DNA of 64,000 nt from Neoasaia chiangmaiensis (GTDB lineage Bacteria; Pseudomonadota; Alphaproteobacteria; Acetobacterales; Acetobacteraceae): contig NZ_CP014691.1 in assembly GCF_002005465.1 (NCBI RefSeq), positions 1,798,001 through 1,862,000 of the forward strand, written 5' to 3'. The notes under the pieces are model-generated. The model was not told the DNA's origin. It saw only the letters and a program-made list of their open reading frames with translations, and made no database searches. The position numbers were made by a program, and so were the translations under genes. Positions 47,922-57,539 of the stretch are shown here, piece by piece. The stretch's first letter is position 1; each line of letters starts with the position of its first letter.

Positions 47922-48901
47922 CGGTCTCCAAACCATCCGCGACGCCAGAAGAAACCCAGCGGGACGATGACGGAGAGAGCCATCAGTCCCAGGCAGTAAT
48001 AATAACCGTAATGCCAGTCGAGTTCCGGAATGTTCTTGAAATTCATGCCGTAGATGCCGGCGATCAGGGTCGGTGCGATGCCGACGAAGCTGACGACGGT
48101 GAGCAGTTTCATGCCGTCGTTCTGTTCGATGCTGATGAAGCCGAGCGTTGCGTCCAGCAGGAACTGCACCTTGTTCATGTTCTGCGCCACGAAGTCGTTC
48201 AGGGAGGCGATGTCGCGCCCGGCGACTTTCATCCGCACCTGCAACGGGCCGGAAAGGGTGTAGTGACCGCTATCGGCCAGGAAGATGCCCATGCGATCAA
48301 GGCCGAGCAGGCTGTCGCGGATGTAGGAGGCCAGATCGCCGCCGCGGCCGAGGCGACGCAGTGTTTCACGCAGCATTTCCGCGGAGCGGGCGCGCCGGCG
48401 GGGCGTATCGGCGGCGAAGACCTTGCGCGAGATATCGTCGAGTGTGCGGCCCAGCCCCTCCAGCACGTCGGCCAGACGATTAATCATGGCTTCGAGCAGG
48501 ATGACCATGATCTCCGGCGCATCCGGCGCGGCATTGTCTTCGGGCCATTCCGCGACTTCGCGGCCCGTGACGTCGAAAGCGGTGTAGTCCGAATAACGCA
48601 CGGTGATGACGAGGTGATCGGTCAGGACGAGACCGACGGGGAAGGCCGTCGTTTCCCCACCGTCGTGGCGCCGCACCAGAGGTGTCGAGAGATAGACCAC
48701 GTTGTCGCGCTTGTAGTGGCGTGACGAGCTTTCGATCTCCTCCAGTTCCTCCCGGCGTGGCATGGTCAGCCCGGTCAGGCGCTGGGCGCGGGAGAGTTCC
48801 TCGGGCGTGGGGTTGATCAGGTCCAGCCACGCGGCATGGTCGATGTCGCGATCGTCGATGATTTCATGCGCCGTCGTACCGGGTGGGCGGGCAAGGAACA
48901 T
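47918..48901 (-). CDS. CorA-family divalent cation transporter
   Basis: A protein of 327 residues. The large cytosolic domain is followed by two C-terminal helices ([20 protein letters not shown] and [17 protein letters not shown]) with the selectivity motif GMN in [13 protein letters not shown]. This imports Mg2+ or related ions. GGGAG lies before ATG 48901; a long in-frame extension up to 49819 is antisense to trpB and is not used. The stop overlaps the exported-protein gene. Confidence 0.92.
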   Translation of the reverse strand: MFLARPPGTTAHEIIDDRDIDHAAWLDLINPTPEELSRAQRLTGLTMPRREELEEIESSSRHYKRDNVVYLSTPLVRRHDGGETTAFPVGLVLTDHLVITVRYSDYTAFDVTGREVAEWPEDNAAPDAPEIMVILLEAMINRLADVLEGLGRTLDDISRKVFAADTPRRRARSAEMLRETLRRLGRGGDLASYIRDSLLGLDRMGIFLADSGHYTLSGPLQVRMKVAGRDIASLNDFVAQNMNKVQFLLDATLGFISIEQNDGMKLLTVVSFVGIAPTLIAGIYGMNFKNIPELDWHYGYYYCLGLMALSVIVPLGFFWRRGWFGDR

Positions 48902-49033
48902 TCCGGGTCTCCCAATTGGCCTGCCCTCAATGTCTCGTTCTGTTGCTGGGTGCAAGGGATGCGATGGACGCCGGGGCGCTCCCTCTGGTATCGCAGACGA
49001 CCCGAGATGGATCGGACACGAGGACACGCCACG

Positions 49034-50278
49034 ATGAGCACGACCGCGACCCCCCAGACGAGCGCGCCGGCGCAACCGAACAGCCTGCGCACGGGCCCCG
49101 ATGCGCGGGGACGCTTTGGCACGTTCGGCGGCCGGTTCGTTGCCGAGACCCTGATGCCGCTGGTTCAGGATCTGGAGGCCGCCTACGACGCGGCGCAGGC
49201 CGATCCGATGTTTCACGTGAAACTTTCCTATTATTTCCGCGACTATGTGGGCCGTCCCAGCCCGCTGTGGTTCGCGGAGCGGCTGACGGAGACCCTGGGC
49301 GGCGCCAAGGTCTATCTGAAGCGTGAGGAACTGAACCACACGGGCTCGCACAAGCTCAACAACGTCATGGGGCAGATTCTGCTGGCCCAGCGCATGGGCA
49401 AGACGCGCATCGTCGCGGAAACCGGCGCGGGACAGCACGGCGTGGCGACGGCGACGGTGTGCGCGCTGTTCGGCATGAAATGCGTGATCTACATGGGCGC
49501 GACCGACGTGGAGCGGCAGAAGCCCAATGTTTTTCGCATGCATCTGCTGGGGGCGGAGGTGAAGCCGGTGACGGCCGGTGCGGGCACGCTGAAGGATGCC
49601 ATGAACGAGGCGATGCGCGACTGGGTCGCGAACGTTTCGGACACGTATTTTCTGGTCGGCACGGTGGCGGGACCGCATCCCTATCCGCGCATGGTGCGCG
49701 ATTTCCAGTCCGTCATCGGGGAGGAGACGCGCACGCAGATGATGGAAGCGGAGGGCCGCCTGCCGGATTACATCGTCGCGGCCATCGGGGGTGGTTCGAA
49801 TGCGATGGGCATTTTCCATCCGTTCCTCGACGAACCCGAGGTGAAGCTGATTGGCGTCGAGGCTGCCGGGCTTGGGCTGGATAGCGGCAAGACGGCCGCT
49901 TCCATCTCACGCGGGCGATCCGGCGTGCTGCATGGCAACCGCACCTATCTGTTGCAGGATGAGAACGGCCAGATCGAGGAGGCGCATTCGATCAGCGCGG
50001 GGCTGGATTATCCGGGCATCGGGCCGGAGCATTCCTGGCTCAACGATATCGGGCGTGCGGAATATGTGGGTGTCACGGATAGCGAGGCGCTGGAAGCCTT
50101 TCAGCTTCTGACGCGCACGGAGGGCATCATTCCCGCGCTGGAATGCGCGCATGGGCTTGCGCATGTCATGAAACTCGCGCCGACGCTGGATAAGGACAAG
50201 ATCATCGTGCTCAACGTCTCCGGGCGCGGCGACAAGGACATCTTCACGGTGGCCAAGCATCTGGGAGTGGATCTGTGA
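49034..50278 (+). CDS. trpB: Tryptophan synthase beta chain
   Basis: A protein of 414 residues. [19 protein letters not shown], the PLP-lysine block [40 protein letters not shown] and [13 protein letters not shown] are diagnostic. It condenses indole and serine to tryptophan with TrpA. GAGGA precedes ATG 49034. The stop overlaps the trpA GTG. A parS-like site lies in codons near the start. Confidence 0.97.
   Translation: MSTTATPQTSAPAQPNSLRTGPDARGRFGTFGGRFVAETLMPLVQDLEAAYDAAQADPMFHVKLSYYFRDYVGRPSPLWFAERLTETLGGAKVYLKREELNHTGSHKLNNVMGQILLAQRMGKTRIVAETGAGQHGVATATVCALFGMKCVIYMGATDVERQKPNVFRMHLLGAEVKPVTAGAGTLKDAMNEAMRDWVANVSDTYFLVGTVAGPHPYPRMVRDFQSVIGEETRTQMMEAEGRLPDYIVAAIGGGSNAMGIFHPFLDEPEVKLIGVEAAGLGLDSGKTAASISRGRSGVLHGNRTYLLQDENGQIEEAHSISAGLDYPGIGPEHSWLNDIGRAEYVGVTDSEALEAFQLLTRTEGIIPALECAHGLAHVMKLAPTLDKDKIIVLNVSGRGDKDIFTVAKHLGVDL
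49209..49224. promoter_or_regulatory. parS site 3 (inside trpB)
   Basis: TGTTTCACGTGAAACT matches the consensus at 15 of 16 bases and keeps the 14-base palindrome. It lies about 8 kb from parA, in trpB. Confidence 0.82.
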
Positions 50279-51087
50279 GCCGTATCAAGACCCGTTTCGA
50301 CGCTCTCAAGGCCGAGGGGCGCGGGGCGCTGATCCCCTATCTTCAGGCGTTCGATCCCGATCTGGAGACGTCCCTCGAACTGCTGAAGGCCATGCCTGCT
50401 GCGGGGGCCGATCTGATCGAGATCGGCGTTCCGTTCTCCGATCCGTCCGCCGATGGGCTCACCATTCAGGCGGCGGCGTTGCGCGGCCTGAAGGCGGGCG
50501 CGACGCTGACGCGCGTGCTGGAGATGGTGAAGCGTTTCCGTGAAGGCGACGATGCCACGCCGATCGTGCTGATGGGCTACCTGAACCCGATCGACAGCTA
50601 CGGCCCGGCGCGCTTCTGCGCCGATGCGGCGGCGGCGGGTGTGGATGGGCTGATCGTCGTCGATCTGCCGCCGGAGGAGGCCGACCTGCTGGAGGACGAC
50701 GCGCGGGCGAACGGGCTGGATATCGTCCGGCTGGTCGCGCCGAATACGTCTGACGCGCGGCTTCGGCAGATCCTGCCGGAGGCGAGCGGGTTCATCTATT
50801 ACGTGAGCATCACCGGCATCACGGGGACGCGGACGGCGACGGAAGACGAACTGGCGGCGGCCATGCCGCGCATCCGGGCGGTCAGCGACCTGCCGGTGGC
50901 CGTGGGTTTCGGCATCCGCACGCCGTCGCAGGCGGCTGTCGCATCGCGCACGGGCGATGCGGCGGTGGTGGCCTCGGCCCTGATTACCACGCTGGCCGCG
51001 ACGCTGGACGACGGGCGCGCCACGGACCAGACGGTGCCGCGCGTCCTGGGCCAGTTGCGGGAGCTGGCGGAGGCGGTGCGCGGCTGA
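50275..51087 (+). CDS. trpA: Tryptophan synthase alpha chain
   Basis: A protein of 270 residues, a TIM barrel that cleaves indoleglycerol phosphate. Catalytic Glu is in [16 protein letters not shown], Asp in [28 protein letters not shown] follows. Start GTG 50275 overlaps the trpB stop (GTGA). The gene converges with an HdeD-like gene one base beyond its stop, so the two units have almost no spacer. Confidence 0.97.
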   Translation: MSRIKTRFDALKAEGRGALIPYLQAFDPDLETSLELLKAMPAAGADLIEIGVPFSDPSADGLTIQAAALRGLKAGATLTRVLEMVKRFREGDDATPIVLMGYLNPIDSYGPARFCADAAAAGVDGLIVVDLPPEEADLLEDDARANGLDIVRLVAPNTSDARLRQILPEASGFIYYVSITGITGTRTATEDELAAAMPRIRAVSDLPVAVGFGIRTPSQAAVASRTGDAAVVASALITTLAATLDDGRATDQTVPRVLGQLRELAEAVRG

Positions 51088-51088
51088 T

Positions 51089-51664
51089 TCAGGCCTGTTT
51101 GCGCAGGGCCAGGCCGAACATCACGGCGGAGACGCCGGCGATGATGAGTTCGATGGCGATCAGCGTGCCGATCAGGAACAGGCCGGACCAGGGCAGGGTC
51201 GCCCAGATGAGGATGCCGACGAGCAGCGTGATGATCGCGCTCAGCAGGATACTCCACCAGTTGCCGACGGTGCGGTGTCCGCTGATCCAGACCGCGCGGG
51301 CGATGCCGGCGAAGATCAGGCAGCCGGCCAGGAAGGCGGTGAGGAAGACGGAGCCGGTCGCGGGCTCCTCGATCATCAGCAGGCCGCCGAGGATGTAGAG
51401 CACGCCCCCGAGTGCGGCGAGCCACTGGTTCTGCACCGCAACGCGGCGATGGGCGAAGACCTGCGCCAGTTGCGCGATGCCGGCGACGACGAGCAGCACG
51501 CCGAGCACGACGACGCTGGCGAGGGTGGCCATGACGGCGTCGATCCATGCCAGGACGCCGAGCACGACGAGCACGACGCCGATGGCGATGAACGTCTCCG
51601 GCCGCAGGCTGGGCATCGGGCCGCCGCCGGGGAAACCGGACGGAAGGTTGCGGAAGTCTGACAT
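51089..51664 (-). CDS. HdeD-like (DUF308) membrane protein
   Basis: A protein of 191 residues with six membrane helices (FIAIGVVLVVLGVLAWIDAV, SVVVLGVLLVVAGIAQLAQV, WLAALGGVLYILGGLLMIEE and others), each pair followed by the family pattern of Gly-rich ends. HdeD is an acid-stress protein in E. coli; here the function is unknown. GAAGGAG precedes ATG 51664. It ends one base from the trpA stop. Confidence 0.88.
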   Translation of the reverse strand: MSDFRNLPSGFPGGGPMPSLRPETFIAIGVVLVVLGVLAWIDAVMATLASVVVLGVLLVVAGIAQLAQVFAHRRVAVQNQWLAALGGVLYILGGLLMIEEPATGSVFLTAFLAGCLIFAGIARAVWISGHRTVGNWWSILLSAIITLLVGILIWATLPWSGLFLIGTLIAIELIIAGVSAVMFGLALRKQA

Positions 51665-51849
51665 AAGGGCTCCTTCTATTGCGTGTGGAAAATGATCCTC
51701 GGGCACTATAACGAGCGGCGTGGGCTTCGGATTGCGCGGGACACTGGTATTGCTTGCGTGGCGAGGGTAAAACGCGCGCCCAAGAGAATGAACATGCGGG
51801 GCGCGGAGCCTTCCTCCCCCCTTTCCCACCGCCTGTGGAGAATGATGAG

Positions 51850-52737
51850 ATGAGTTGGCTGACCGATTACGTGCGCCCCAAGATTCGCGGCCTGTTGCAG
51901 CGCGAAGTGCCGGATAATCTCTGGACGAGTTGCGAGTCCTGCTCGCAGATGATTCTGGTGCGCGATCTGGAGAAGGCGCAGAAGGTCTGCCCGCATTGCG
52001 GCCATCACATGCGCGCCAGTGCGCTGGAGCGTCTGGCCTGGACGTTCGACAATGGTGAGTTCACGCGGATCGAGCTGCCGAAGGTGCCGGTCGATCCGTT
52101 GGGGTTTCGCGACAGCAAGCGCTATACCGAGCGCCTGAAGGAGCAGCGCGCCAAGTCGCATCTCGATGAATCGATGGTGGTGGCGCACGGCACGATCGGC
52201 GGCCAGAACGCGGTCGTGGCCGTGATGGCGTTCGAGTTCCTGTCGGGCACGATGGGTGCGGCGCTGGGTGAGGCGTTCGTGGCGGCGTGCCGCCTGGCCG
52301 TGTTGCAGAAGGCGCCGCTGATCGTGTTCACGGCATCGGGCGGGGCGCGGATGCAGGAAGGCGTGGTATCGCTGATGCAGATGCCACGCACGACCATCGG
52401 CGTGCAGATGCTCAACGATGCGCACCTGCCCTATATCGTGGTGCTGACGAACCCGACGACGGGGGGCGTTTCGGCCTCCTTCGCGATGCTGGGCGACATC
52501 CAGCTGGCCGAGCCGGAGGCGCTGATCGCCTTCACCGGGCCGCGCGTCATTCAGGACACGGTGCGCGAGAAGTTGCCGGAAGGTTTCCAGCGTTCGGAAT
52601 ATCTGCGCGATCACGGCATGGTGGACCGTGTGGTGAAGCGCACGGACCTGCATGAGGAACTGGGGCGGCTGATCGGGCTGCTGACCAAGCAGGTGCCCAA
52701 TGCCACGCCGGGCGCCACGCTCGAGACGGCGGCCTGA
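51850..52737 (+). CDS. accD: Acetyl-CoA carboxylase carboxyltransferase subunit beta
   Basis: A protein of 295 residues with an N-terminal zinc ribbon (CESC and CPHC) and the crotonase-like carboxyltransferase core (FEFLSGTMGAALGEAFVAAC, TASGGARMQEGVVSLMQMPR, TTGGVSASFAMLGDI). It transfers the carboxyl group to acetyl-CoA with AccA. A purine-rich site precedes ATG 51850. folC follows after 16 bases, the usual accD-folC pair in bacteria. Confidence 0.97.
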   Translation: MSWLTDYVRPKIRGLLQREVPDNLWTSCESCSQMILVRDLEKAQKVCPHCGHHMRASALERLAWTFDNGEFTRIELPKVPVDPLGFRDSKRYTERLKEQRAKSHLDESMVVAHGTIGGQNAVVAVMAFEFLSGTMGAALGEAFVAACRLAVLQKAPLIVFTASGGARMQEGVVSLMQMPRTTIGVQMLNDAHLPYIVVLTNPTTGGVSASFAMLGDIQLAEPEALIAFTGPRVIQDTVREKLPEGFQRSEYLRDHGMVDRVVKRTDLHEELGRLIGLLTKQVPNATPGATLETAA

Positions 52738-52753
52738 CGGAAGGCTTTTTTCC

Positions 52754-54070
52754 ATGAACGCGACGGGCGCGCCGGTGACATTGAGCGACGAATATCAGGG
52801 CCGCGCCGGCGCGATCCTGGGGCGGTTGCAGGGGCTTTATCCGAAGCTGATCGACCTGTCGCTCGACCGGCTTCACGGTCTGCTGGCCAGGCTGGGCCAT
52901 CCGGAGCGTGCGCTGCCGCCGGTCGTGCATGTGGCGGGCACCAACGGCAAGGGCAGCACCTGCGCCAATCTGCGCGCCATTGCCGAGGCGGCGGGATGGC
53001 GCGTGCATGTCATGACCAGCCCGCATCTGATCGACGTGACGGAGCGGTTCCGCCTTGCCGGGAAGCTGGTGAGCGAGGACGCGCTGGTGGCGGCGCTGGA
53101 GGAGGTCGAGCGCGTGAACGGGGATGCGCCGATCACGGTGTTCGAGGTGCTGACGGCGGCGGGGTTCCTGCTGTTTTCACGCACGCCGGCCGATCTGGCG
53201 ATCATCGAGGTCGGGCTTGGCGGGCGGCTGGATGCGACGAACGTGATCGACCGGCCGGCGGCCTGCGCGATCACGGCGATCAGCCTGGATCATCAGGCGT
53301 TTCTCGGGGATACGCTGGACGCGATCGCGGCGGAGAAGGCCGGGATCATGAAGCCGGGCGTGCCCGTGGTCTGTGCGCCGCAGCGGCCGGAGGCGCTCGC
53401 CGTGTTGCGGGCGCGGGCGGCGGCGGTGGGAGCGCCGCTCTGGGTTCTGGGCGAGGATGTGCGTATTTCGGGGGCGAGCGCCCTCGCCTATTCCGATCCG
53501 CTGGGCGAGCTGTCCCTGCCCGCGCCGGCGTTGCGTGGCCCGCACCAGCACGACAATGCGGCGCTGGCCGTGGCGGCGTTGCGAGCGAGCCGCCTGCCCC
53601 TGCCCGACCGTGCCTGGGCCGGCATTGCAGCGGCGCGCTGGCCCGCGCGGATGCAGCGGCTGACGGGCGCGCTGGCGGCGCGGTTGCCGGATGGTTGGGA
53701 GCTTTGGCTGGATGGCGGCCACAATCCCGGCGCGGGTGACGTGCTGGCGGCGGTGCTGGCGGACTGGCGGGATCGGCCGGTGCATCTGGTGGTCGGGATG
53801 AAGCAGAGCAAGGATGTGCGCGGGTTTCTCGACCCGCTGCTGTCGGGTGCCACGACGGCGCAGGCGGTGGCCGAGCCGGGGCAGCATCTGGCGCTGGGGG
53901 TGGATGAGATCGTGGCGGCGTCCGGTGGCCGGGCGGTGCCGGGACCGACGGTTGGCGCAGCGCTGGCGCGGTTGCGGGCGGCGGGTGGCCCCCCGGCGCG
54001 GGTGCTGATCTGTGGCAGCCTGTATCTGGCGGGGCTGGTATTGGCGCAGGATGGCGCGGTGCTGGACTGA
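52754..54070 (+). CDS. folC: Folylpolyglutamate / dihydrofolate synthase
   Basis: A protein of 438 residues of the Mur-ligase fold. The ATP loop HVAGTNGKGSTCANLRAIAE, TSPHLIDVTERFRLAGKLVS, FEVLTAAGFLLFS and LDGGHNPGAGD are diagnostic. It adds glutamate to dihydropteroate and folate. The frame continues upstream into accD but ATG 52754 begins the protein. Confidence 0.95.
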   Translation: MNATGAPVTLSDEYQGRAGAILGRLQGLYPKLIDLSLDRLHGLLARLGHPERALPPVVHVAGTNGKGSTCANLRAIAEAAGWRVHVMTSPHLIDVTERFRLAGKLVSEDALVAALEEVERVNGDAPITVFEVLTAAGFLLFSRTPADLAIIEVGLGGRLDATNVIDRPAACAITAISLDHQAFLGDTLDAIAAEKAGIMKPGVPVVCAPQRPEALAVLRARAAAVGAPLWVLGEDVRISGASALAYSDPLGELSLPAPALRGPHQHDNAALAVAALRASRLPLPDRAWAGIAAARWPARMQRLTGALAARLPDGWELWLDGGHNPGAGDVLAAVLADWRDRPVHLVVGMKQSKDVRGFLDPLLSGATTAQAVAEPGQHLALGVDEIVAASGGRAVPGPTVGAALARLRAAGGPPARVLICGSLYLAGLVLAQDGAVLD

Positions 54071-54142
54071 CATACGCGGATGTCATGAAACGACATAAAC
54101 GCGGGAATCGCTGATCGTCTTTCCTGAAAAAAGGCGATCGCG

Positions 54143-54522
54143 ATGACTATCCTGATCTATCTGATCGTCGCGCTGGGTGGCGTGATGACGTCCATCCAGT
54201 CCGGCACCAATGCGCAACTGGCGAAATCTCTGGATCGGTCCTGGATGGTGGGACTATTCACCGGGGCGCTGACGGCGGCGGTGCTGGCCGTGGTGACGCT
54301 GGTTTCGCGCGAAGGACTGCCCAGCAGCGACAGGATCGCGGCGACGCCGTGGTGGGCGTGGACCGGGGGTTTGTGTGGTGCGGTTTACGTGGTGAGCACG
54401 CTGTTTTTTGCGCAGAAGCTGGGATCGGGCGTTTTCACGGGGCTGACGGTGACGGCGGGGATCGGGCGTTCCTGGGTGGGGCGTTGATGATTGGCGGGCT
54501 GGTGATGGTGTCCCGCTTCTGA
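54143..54522 (+). pseudogene. Broken DUF606/YdcZ-family membrane protein
   Basis: The frame from 54143 starts like an intact DUF606 protein (LIVALGGVMTSIQSGTNAQL through GLTVTAG), but then stops at 54487 after a short wrong tail. The normal C-terminus (LGGALMIGGLVMVSRF) is present in another frame and ends at 54522. About 20 residues of the fourth-helix region are missing between them, so a deletion that changed the frame is likely. A sequence error could mimic this. Confidence 0.7.
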
Positions 54523-54565
54523 CGTCCGATGCCGCGCCGGAGGGGCGGCATCGGGGCGTGGGGCG

Positions 54566-56668
54566 TCAGTTCATCAGTTTTTCCTGCAGGTAGGTCATGG
54601 TCAGGGCCTGCGTGCGGGCGGATTGCTTGAGATCCGCGCCGGAGCCGTGGCCGCCTTCGGTATTTTCGTAATAGTAGAACGGCAGTTTCATCTCCTCCAT
54701 CCGCGCGGCGAATTTGCGGGCGTGCTGGGGGCCGACGCGGTCGTCCTTGGTGGTGGTGAAGATGAAGGGCTCGGGGTATTTCACGTCCGCCTTCAGGTTC
54801 TGGTAGGGCGAGGTTTTCTGCCAGAAGGCCATGACGGCGGGGTCGGCGTTCACGTCGCCGTATTCGCCCTGCCAGGACGCGCCGGCGGCGATTTTCGAGA
54901 TGCGGATCATGTCCAGCAGCGGGACCTGGATGACGACGGCGTTCCAGAGTTCCGGATGTTCCGTGAATTCCACGCCCATCAGCAGGCCGCCGTTGGAGCC
55001 GCCCTCGATGCCGAGGCGGCGTGGCGAGGTGATCTTGCGGGCGTCCAGATCCTTCGCGACGGCGGCGAAATCGTCGTAGATGACCTGTCGTCTGGTGGCG
55101 AGGCCGGCGTCGTGCCATTTCGGGCCGAATTCGCCGCCGCCGCGGATATTGGCCAGCACGAAGGCCCCGCCCCGCTCCAGCCACAGCTTGCCGATGGTGG
55201 CGGAATAGTAGGGCGTTTCGCTGACCTCGAAGCCGCCATAGGCGGTCATGAGGGTGGGTGTCTGGCCGTCGTAGCGGATATCTTTCCGGTGGACGATGAA
55301 ATACGGGATTTTCGTGCCGTCCGTGGACGTGGCCTCGAACTGTTCCACGATGTCCTGCGTGGCGTCGAACTGCGCGGGCAGTGTCTTGACGGGTTCCAGC
55401 GTGCCTTTGGCCGTGTCCGACAGGTAGAGGGTGGAAGGTGTGAGGAAGCCGCTGGCGCCGAGGAAGGCGCGGTCGGATTTCACGTCGGTCGAGCCCCAGG
55501 AGATGGCCAGGTTGTCGGGCAACGGCAGGGTCTGCGTGCGCCACTGGTCGTGGGGATGGGGCTTGAGGACGGTGGCGCGGCCCTGAACGTTGTGCAGGGT
55601 GGCGAGGAGGACGTTGTTTCTGGTGGAGGTATGGCTGTCCATCGCGTCCTGCGGGCCGGGGGCCCAGACGGGTTTGGGGTCGAGGTTCTGCGGGTCGGCC
55701 AGCAGGGCGTCGCGGTTCACGGCGACGAGGGCGCCGGCGGGGTGGCCTTTCCAGGGTTCGTCGAGGGAGAGGATGACGCGGTTGTCCACCAGATCGACCA
55801 CGTCCACCTTATCGGGGATGGCGAGGCGCTGGACGCCTTTGGGGGTGATGACGAAGGTCTGGTGGCGGAAGGTGTCCAGCGGGCGGACGATGATGGCCAG
55901 TTGGCGCCCCTGCCCGTCCTGCAGGACGGCGGGGGCGACGCCGTAGCCGCCGTCGTTTTTGTCGCCACGGTAGATTTCGATGGCCTGATCCAGTGACTGG
56001 CCGCGGGTGAGGCGTTTGACGATGAACGGGTAGCCGGAGGGCGTGACGTCGCCCGGTGTCCAGTCCGTTGCGATGAGGAGGTGGTTGGCGTCTTCCCACG
56101 CGATCTTGTGCTTGCCGCGCGGGAGGTGGAAGCCGTCCGGGACGAAGAGCTGGCGTGCGAGGTCGAATTCGCGGACCTCCACGGCGTCTTCCCCGCCGTT
56201 GGAGAGGGAGATCAGGCAGCGGTTTTCGTCCGGTTCCAGGCAGTTGCGGCCGCGCAGCACCCAGCTTTTGTTCTCCGCCTTGCCCAGCGCGTCGATATCC
56301 AGGACGGTGGACCATTGCGGGTGGGCGGTGCGGTAGCTGGCCAGTGTCGTCTTGCGCCAGATGCCGCGCAGGTGGTCCGCGTCTTGCCAGAAATTGAAGA
56401 TCTGGCCGTGGGTGAAGGTTGGGGCCGGGATGCGGTCCTTGTTGGCGGCGACGGCGAGGGCTTGATCGTAAAGGGTTTTATAGCGCGGGTCGGCTTGCAG
56501 CCGCTGGGTGGTGGTAGCGTTGTGCGCGTTGACCCAATCCATGGCGCGGGGGGATGAGACGTCTTCCAGCCAGATGTTGGGGTCGTCCAGGGTGGCGGCG
56601 TGCGCGCCGGCGATGGCGGTGGAGGCGAGGAGCGCCGTGGCGGCGAGTTTGTGGCGGAGGGGCGACAA
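54566..56668 (-). CDS. Prolyl oligopeptidase family serine peptidase
   Basis: A protein of 700 residues. A signal peptide (LAATALLASTAIAGAHA) is followed by a beta-propeller and a C-terminal alpha/beta hydrolase domain with catalytic Ser558 in GGSNGGLLMG, Asp in KDDRV (643) and His674 in EGGHGSG. It should cleave small peptides after proline in the periplasm. It is a single-gene unit that converges with the broken DUF606 gene. Confidence 0.93.
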   Translation of the reverse strand: MSPLRHKLAATALLASTAIAGAHAATLDDPNIWLEDVSSPRAMDWVNAHNATTTQRLQADPRYKTLYDQALAVAANKDRIPAPTFTHGQIFNFWQDADHLRGIWRKTTLASYRTAHPQWSTVLDIDALGKAENKSWVLRGRNCLEPDENRCLISLSNGGEDAVEVREFDLARQLFVPDGFHLPRGKHKIAWEDANHLLIATDWTPGDVTPSGYPFIVKRLTRGQSLDQAIEIYRGDKNDGGYGVAPAVLQDGQGRQLAIIVRPLDTFRHQTFVITPKGVQRLAIPDKVDVVDLVDNRVILSLDEPWKGHPAGALVAVNRDALLADPQNLDPKPVWAPGPQDAMDSHTSTRNNVLLATLHNVQGRATVLKPHPHDQWRTQTLPLPDNLAISWGSTDVKSDRAFLGASGFLTPSTLYLSDTAKGTLEPVKTLPAQFDATQDIVEQFEATSTDGTKIPYFIVHRKDIRYDGQTPTLMTAYGGFEVSETPYYSATIGKLWLERGGAFVLANIRGGGEFGPKWHDAGLATRRQVIYDDFAAVAKDLDARKITSPRRLGIEGGSNGGLLMGVEFTEHPELWNAVVIQVPLLDMIRISKIAAGASWQGEYGDVNADPAVMAFWQKTSPYQNLKADVKYPEPFIFTTTKDDRVGPQHARKFAARMEEMKLPFYYYENTEGGHGSGADLKQSARTQALTMTYLQEKLMN

Positions 56669-56771
56669 GGGGTGGGTGTCCTTCTTTCCGTGGCGGACGG
56701 CGTTGTTACGGAAAGAGAACAGCGGGTTTTGGGGTGGAGGGCAAGGGCCGTTTATCCGCGATGGCGTGGGG

Positions 56772-57065
56772 TCATGGAGAGGCCGGTAAGCGGTCGTTAT
56801 TCTCGGGAATATCGTTATTGGAATATTGCGGCGGTCCGCTGAGATAATGCCCGTTACCGCTTCGCAAGGGATTCAGGAGCATGTTCTGCGGACGGCCGGA
56901 GACGACCGCGGGATTATTTTCAGGGTGGGACGGGGCGGAGCCGGTGTAAACTCCGGCGCAGCCGGACAGGCCGATCAGTGCCACGGCGGCGCATAGGGAT
57001 GTTTTGTGAAATTTGTTTCGTTCAGGGGTGGTGGTCGGATTCAGAGTCTCGCGTGGAAATTTCAT
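56772..57065 (-). CDS. Small putative lipoprotein
   Basis: A protein of 97 residues with the lipobox LIGLSGCAG after a hydrophobic stretch, then a hydrophilic tail rich in Pro and Asn with no known domain (NNPAVVSGRPQNMLLNPLRS). AGGAAAAG precedes ATG 57065. The N-terminus before the signal is longer than usual (about 22 residues), so an internal start is possible. Function unknown. Confidence 0.65.
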   Translation of the reverse strand: MKFPRETLNPTTTPERNKFHKTSLCAAVALIGLSGCAGVYTGSAPSHPENNPAVVSGRPQNMLLNPLRSGNGHYLSGPPQYSNNDIPENNDRLPASP

Positions 57066-57539
57066 TTTTACTTTTCCTGATACGCTTATGCGATGCTTTC
57101 ATTTTTATGATCGGTTTTTATTTTCGGTTCGAATATAGATTGTTTTGCTTAAACAACATTTTTCGTGCCGAGCCGGGCGTGCTTTTGGCGGAGATGGGGG
57201 GTGAGCGGAATGTCCGCTGTCAGGCAGCCAATTTGAGATGGCGGACATTCTTACGGCCACCCTACTTTGACGGCTATGCGCATCTCAGACATTCAGGTGC
57301 CTGTATGAGCTTTCCGCCATTGGGCATGAGCATCGCTATAGGCAGCATGACCGGACTCAGCGGACAAGCGACCGGCAGCTAAGGGCTTTACGATGTTGTT
57401 GGCTACCGCCCGGTAATTGATGGATTTTTCTAGGTCCAGAAGCGGAACGAAGAATAAAGCAAGCAGTCCCAACGACCATTGGGACAAATATAGGGGGGAG
57501 AAAGACCCTCGTAATAACTCTGTTATACGTTATTGATAT
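57066..57539. other. AT-rich non-coding stretch left of the restriction system
   Basis: This gap holds AT-rich sequence (57066-57170) that could carry the lipoprotein promoter, then the repeat at 57204-57250. Short frames here (for example on the minus strand near 57293-57487) show no domain and no ribosome site, so I do not call a gene. Confidence 0.5.
57204..57250. repeat. Left copy of a ~47-bp repeat flanking the restriction system
   Basis: AGCGGAATGTCCGCTG (57204-57219), 21 bases, GCGGACATTC (57241-57250). The two ends also form a 10-base inverted repeat, GAATGTCCGC with GCGGACATTC. A diverged copy in the same orientation lies at 59752-59797. Confidence 0.6.

Noticed and set aside
48902-49819. 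Long N-terminal extension of the CorA-like protein
   Set aside because: It is antisense to trpB; the GGGAG-preceded ATG at 48901 gives the normal CorA length.
57293-57487. 64-residue minus-strand frame left of the methyltransferase
   Set aside because: No ribosome site, no domain, and it lies in a non-coding gap that contains the repeat.
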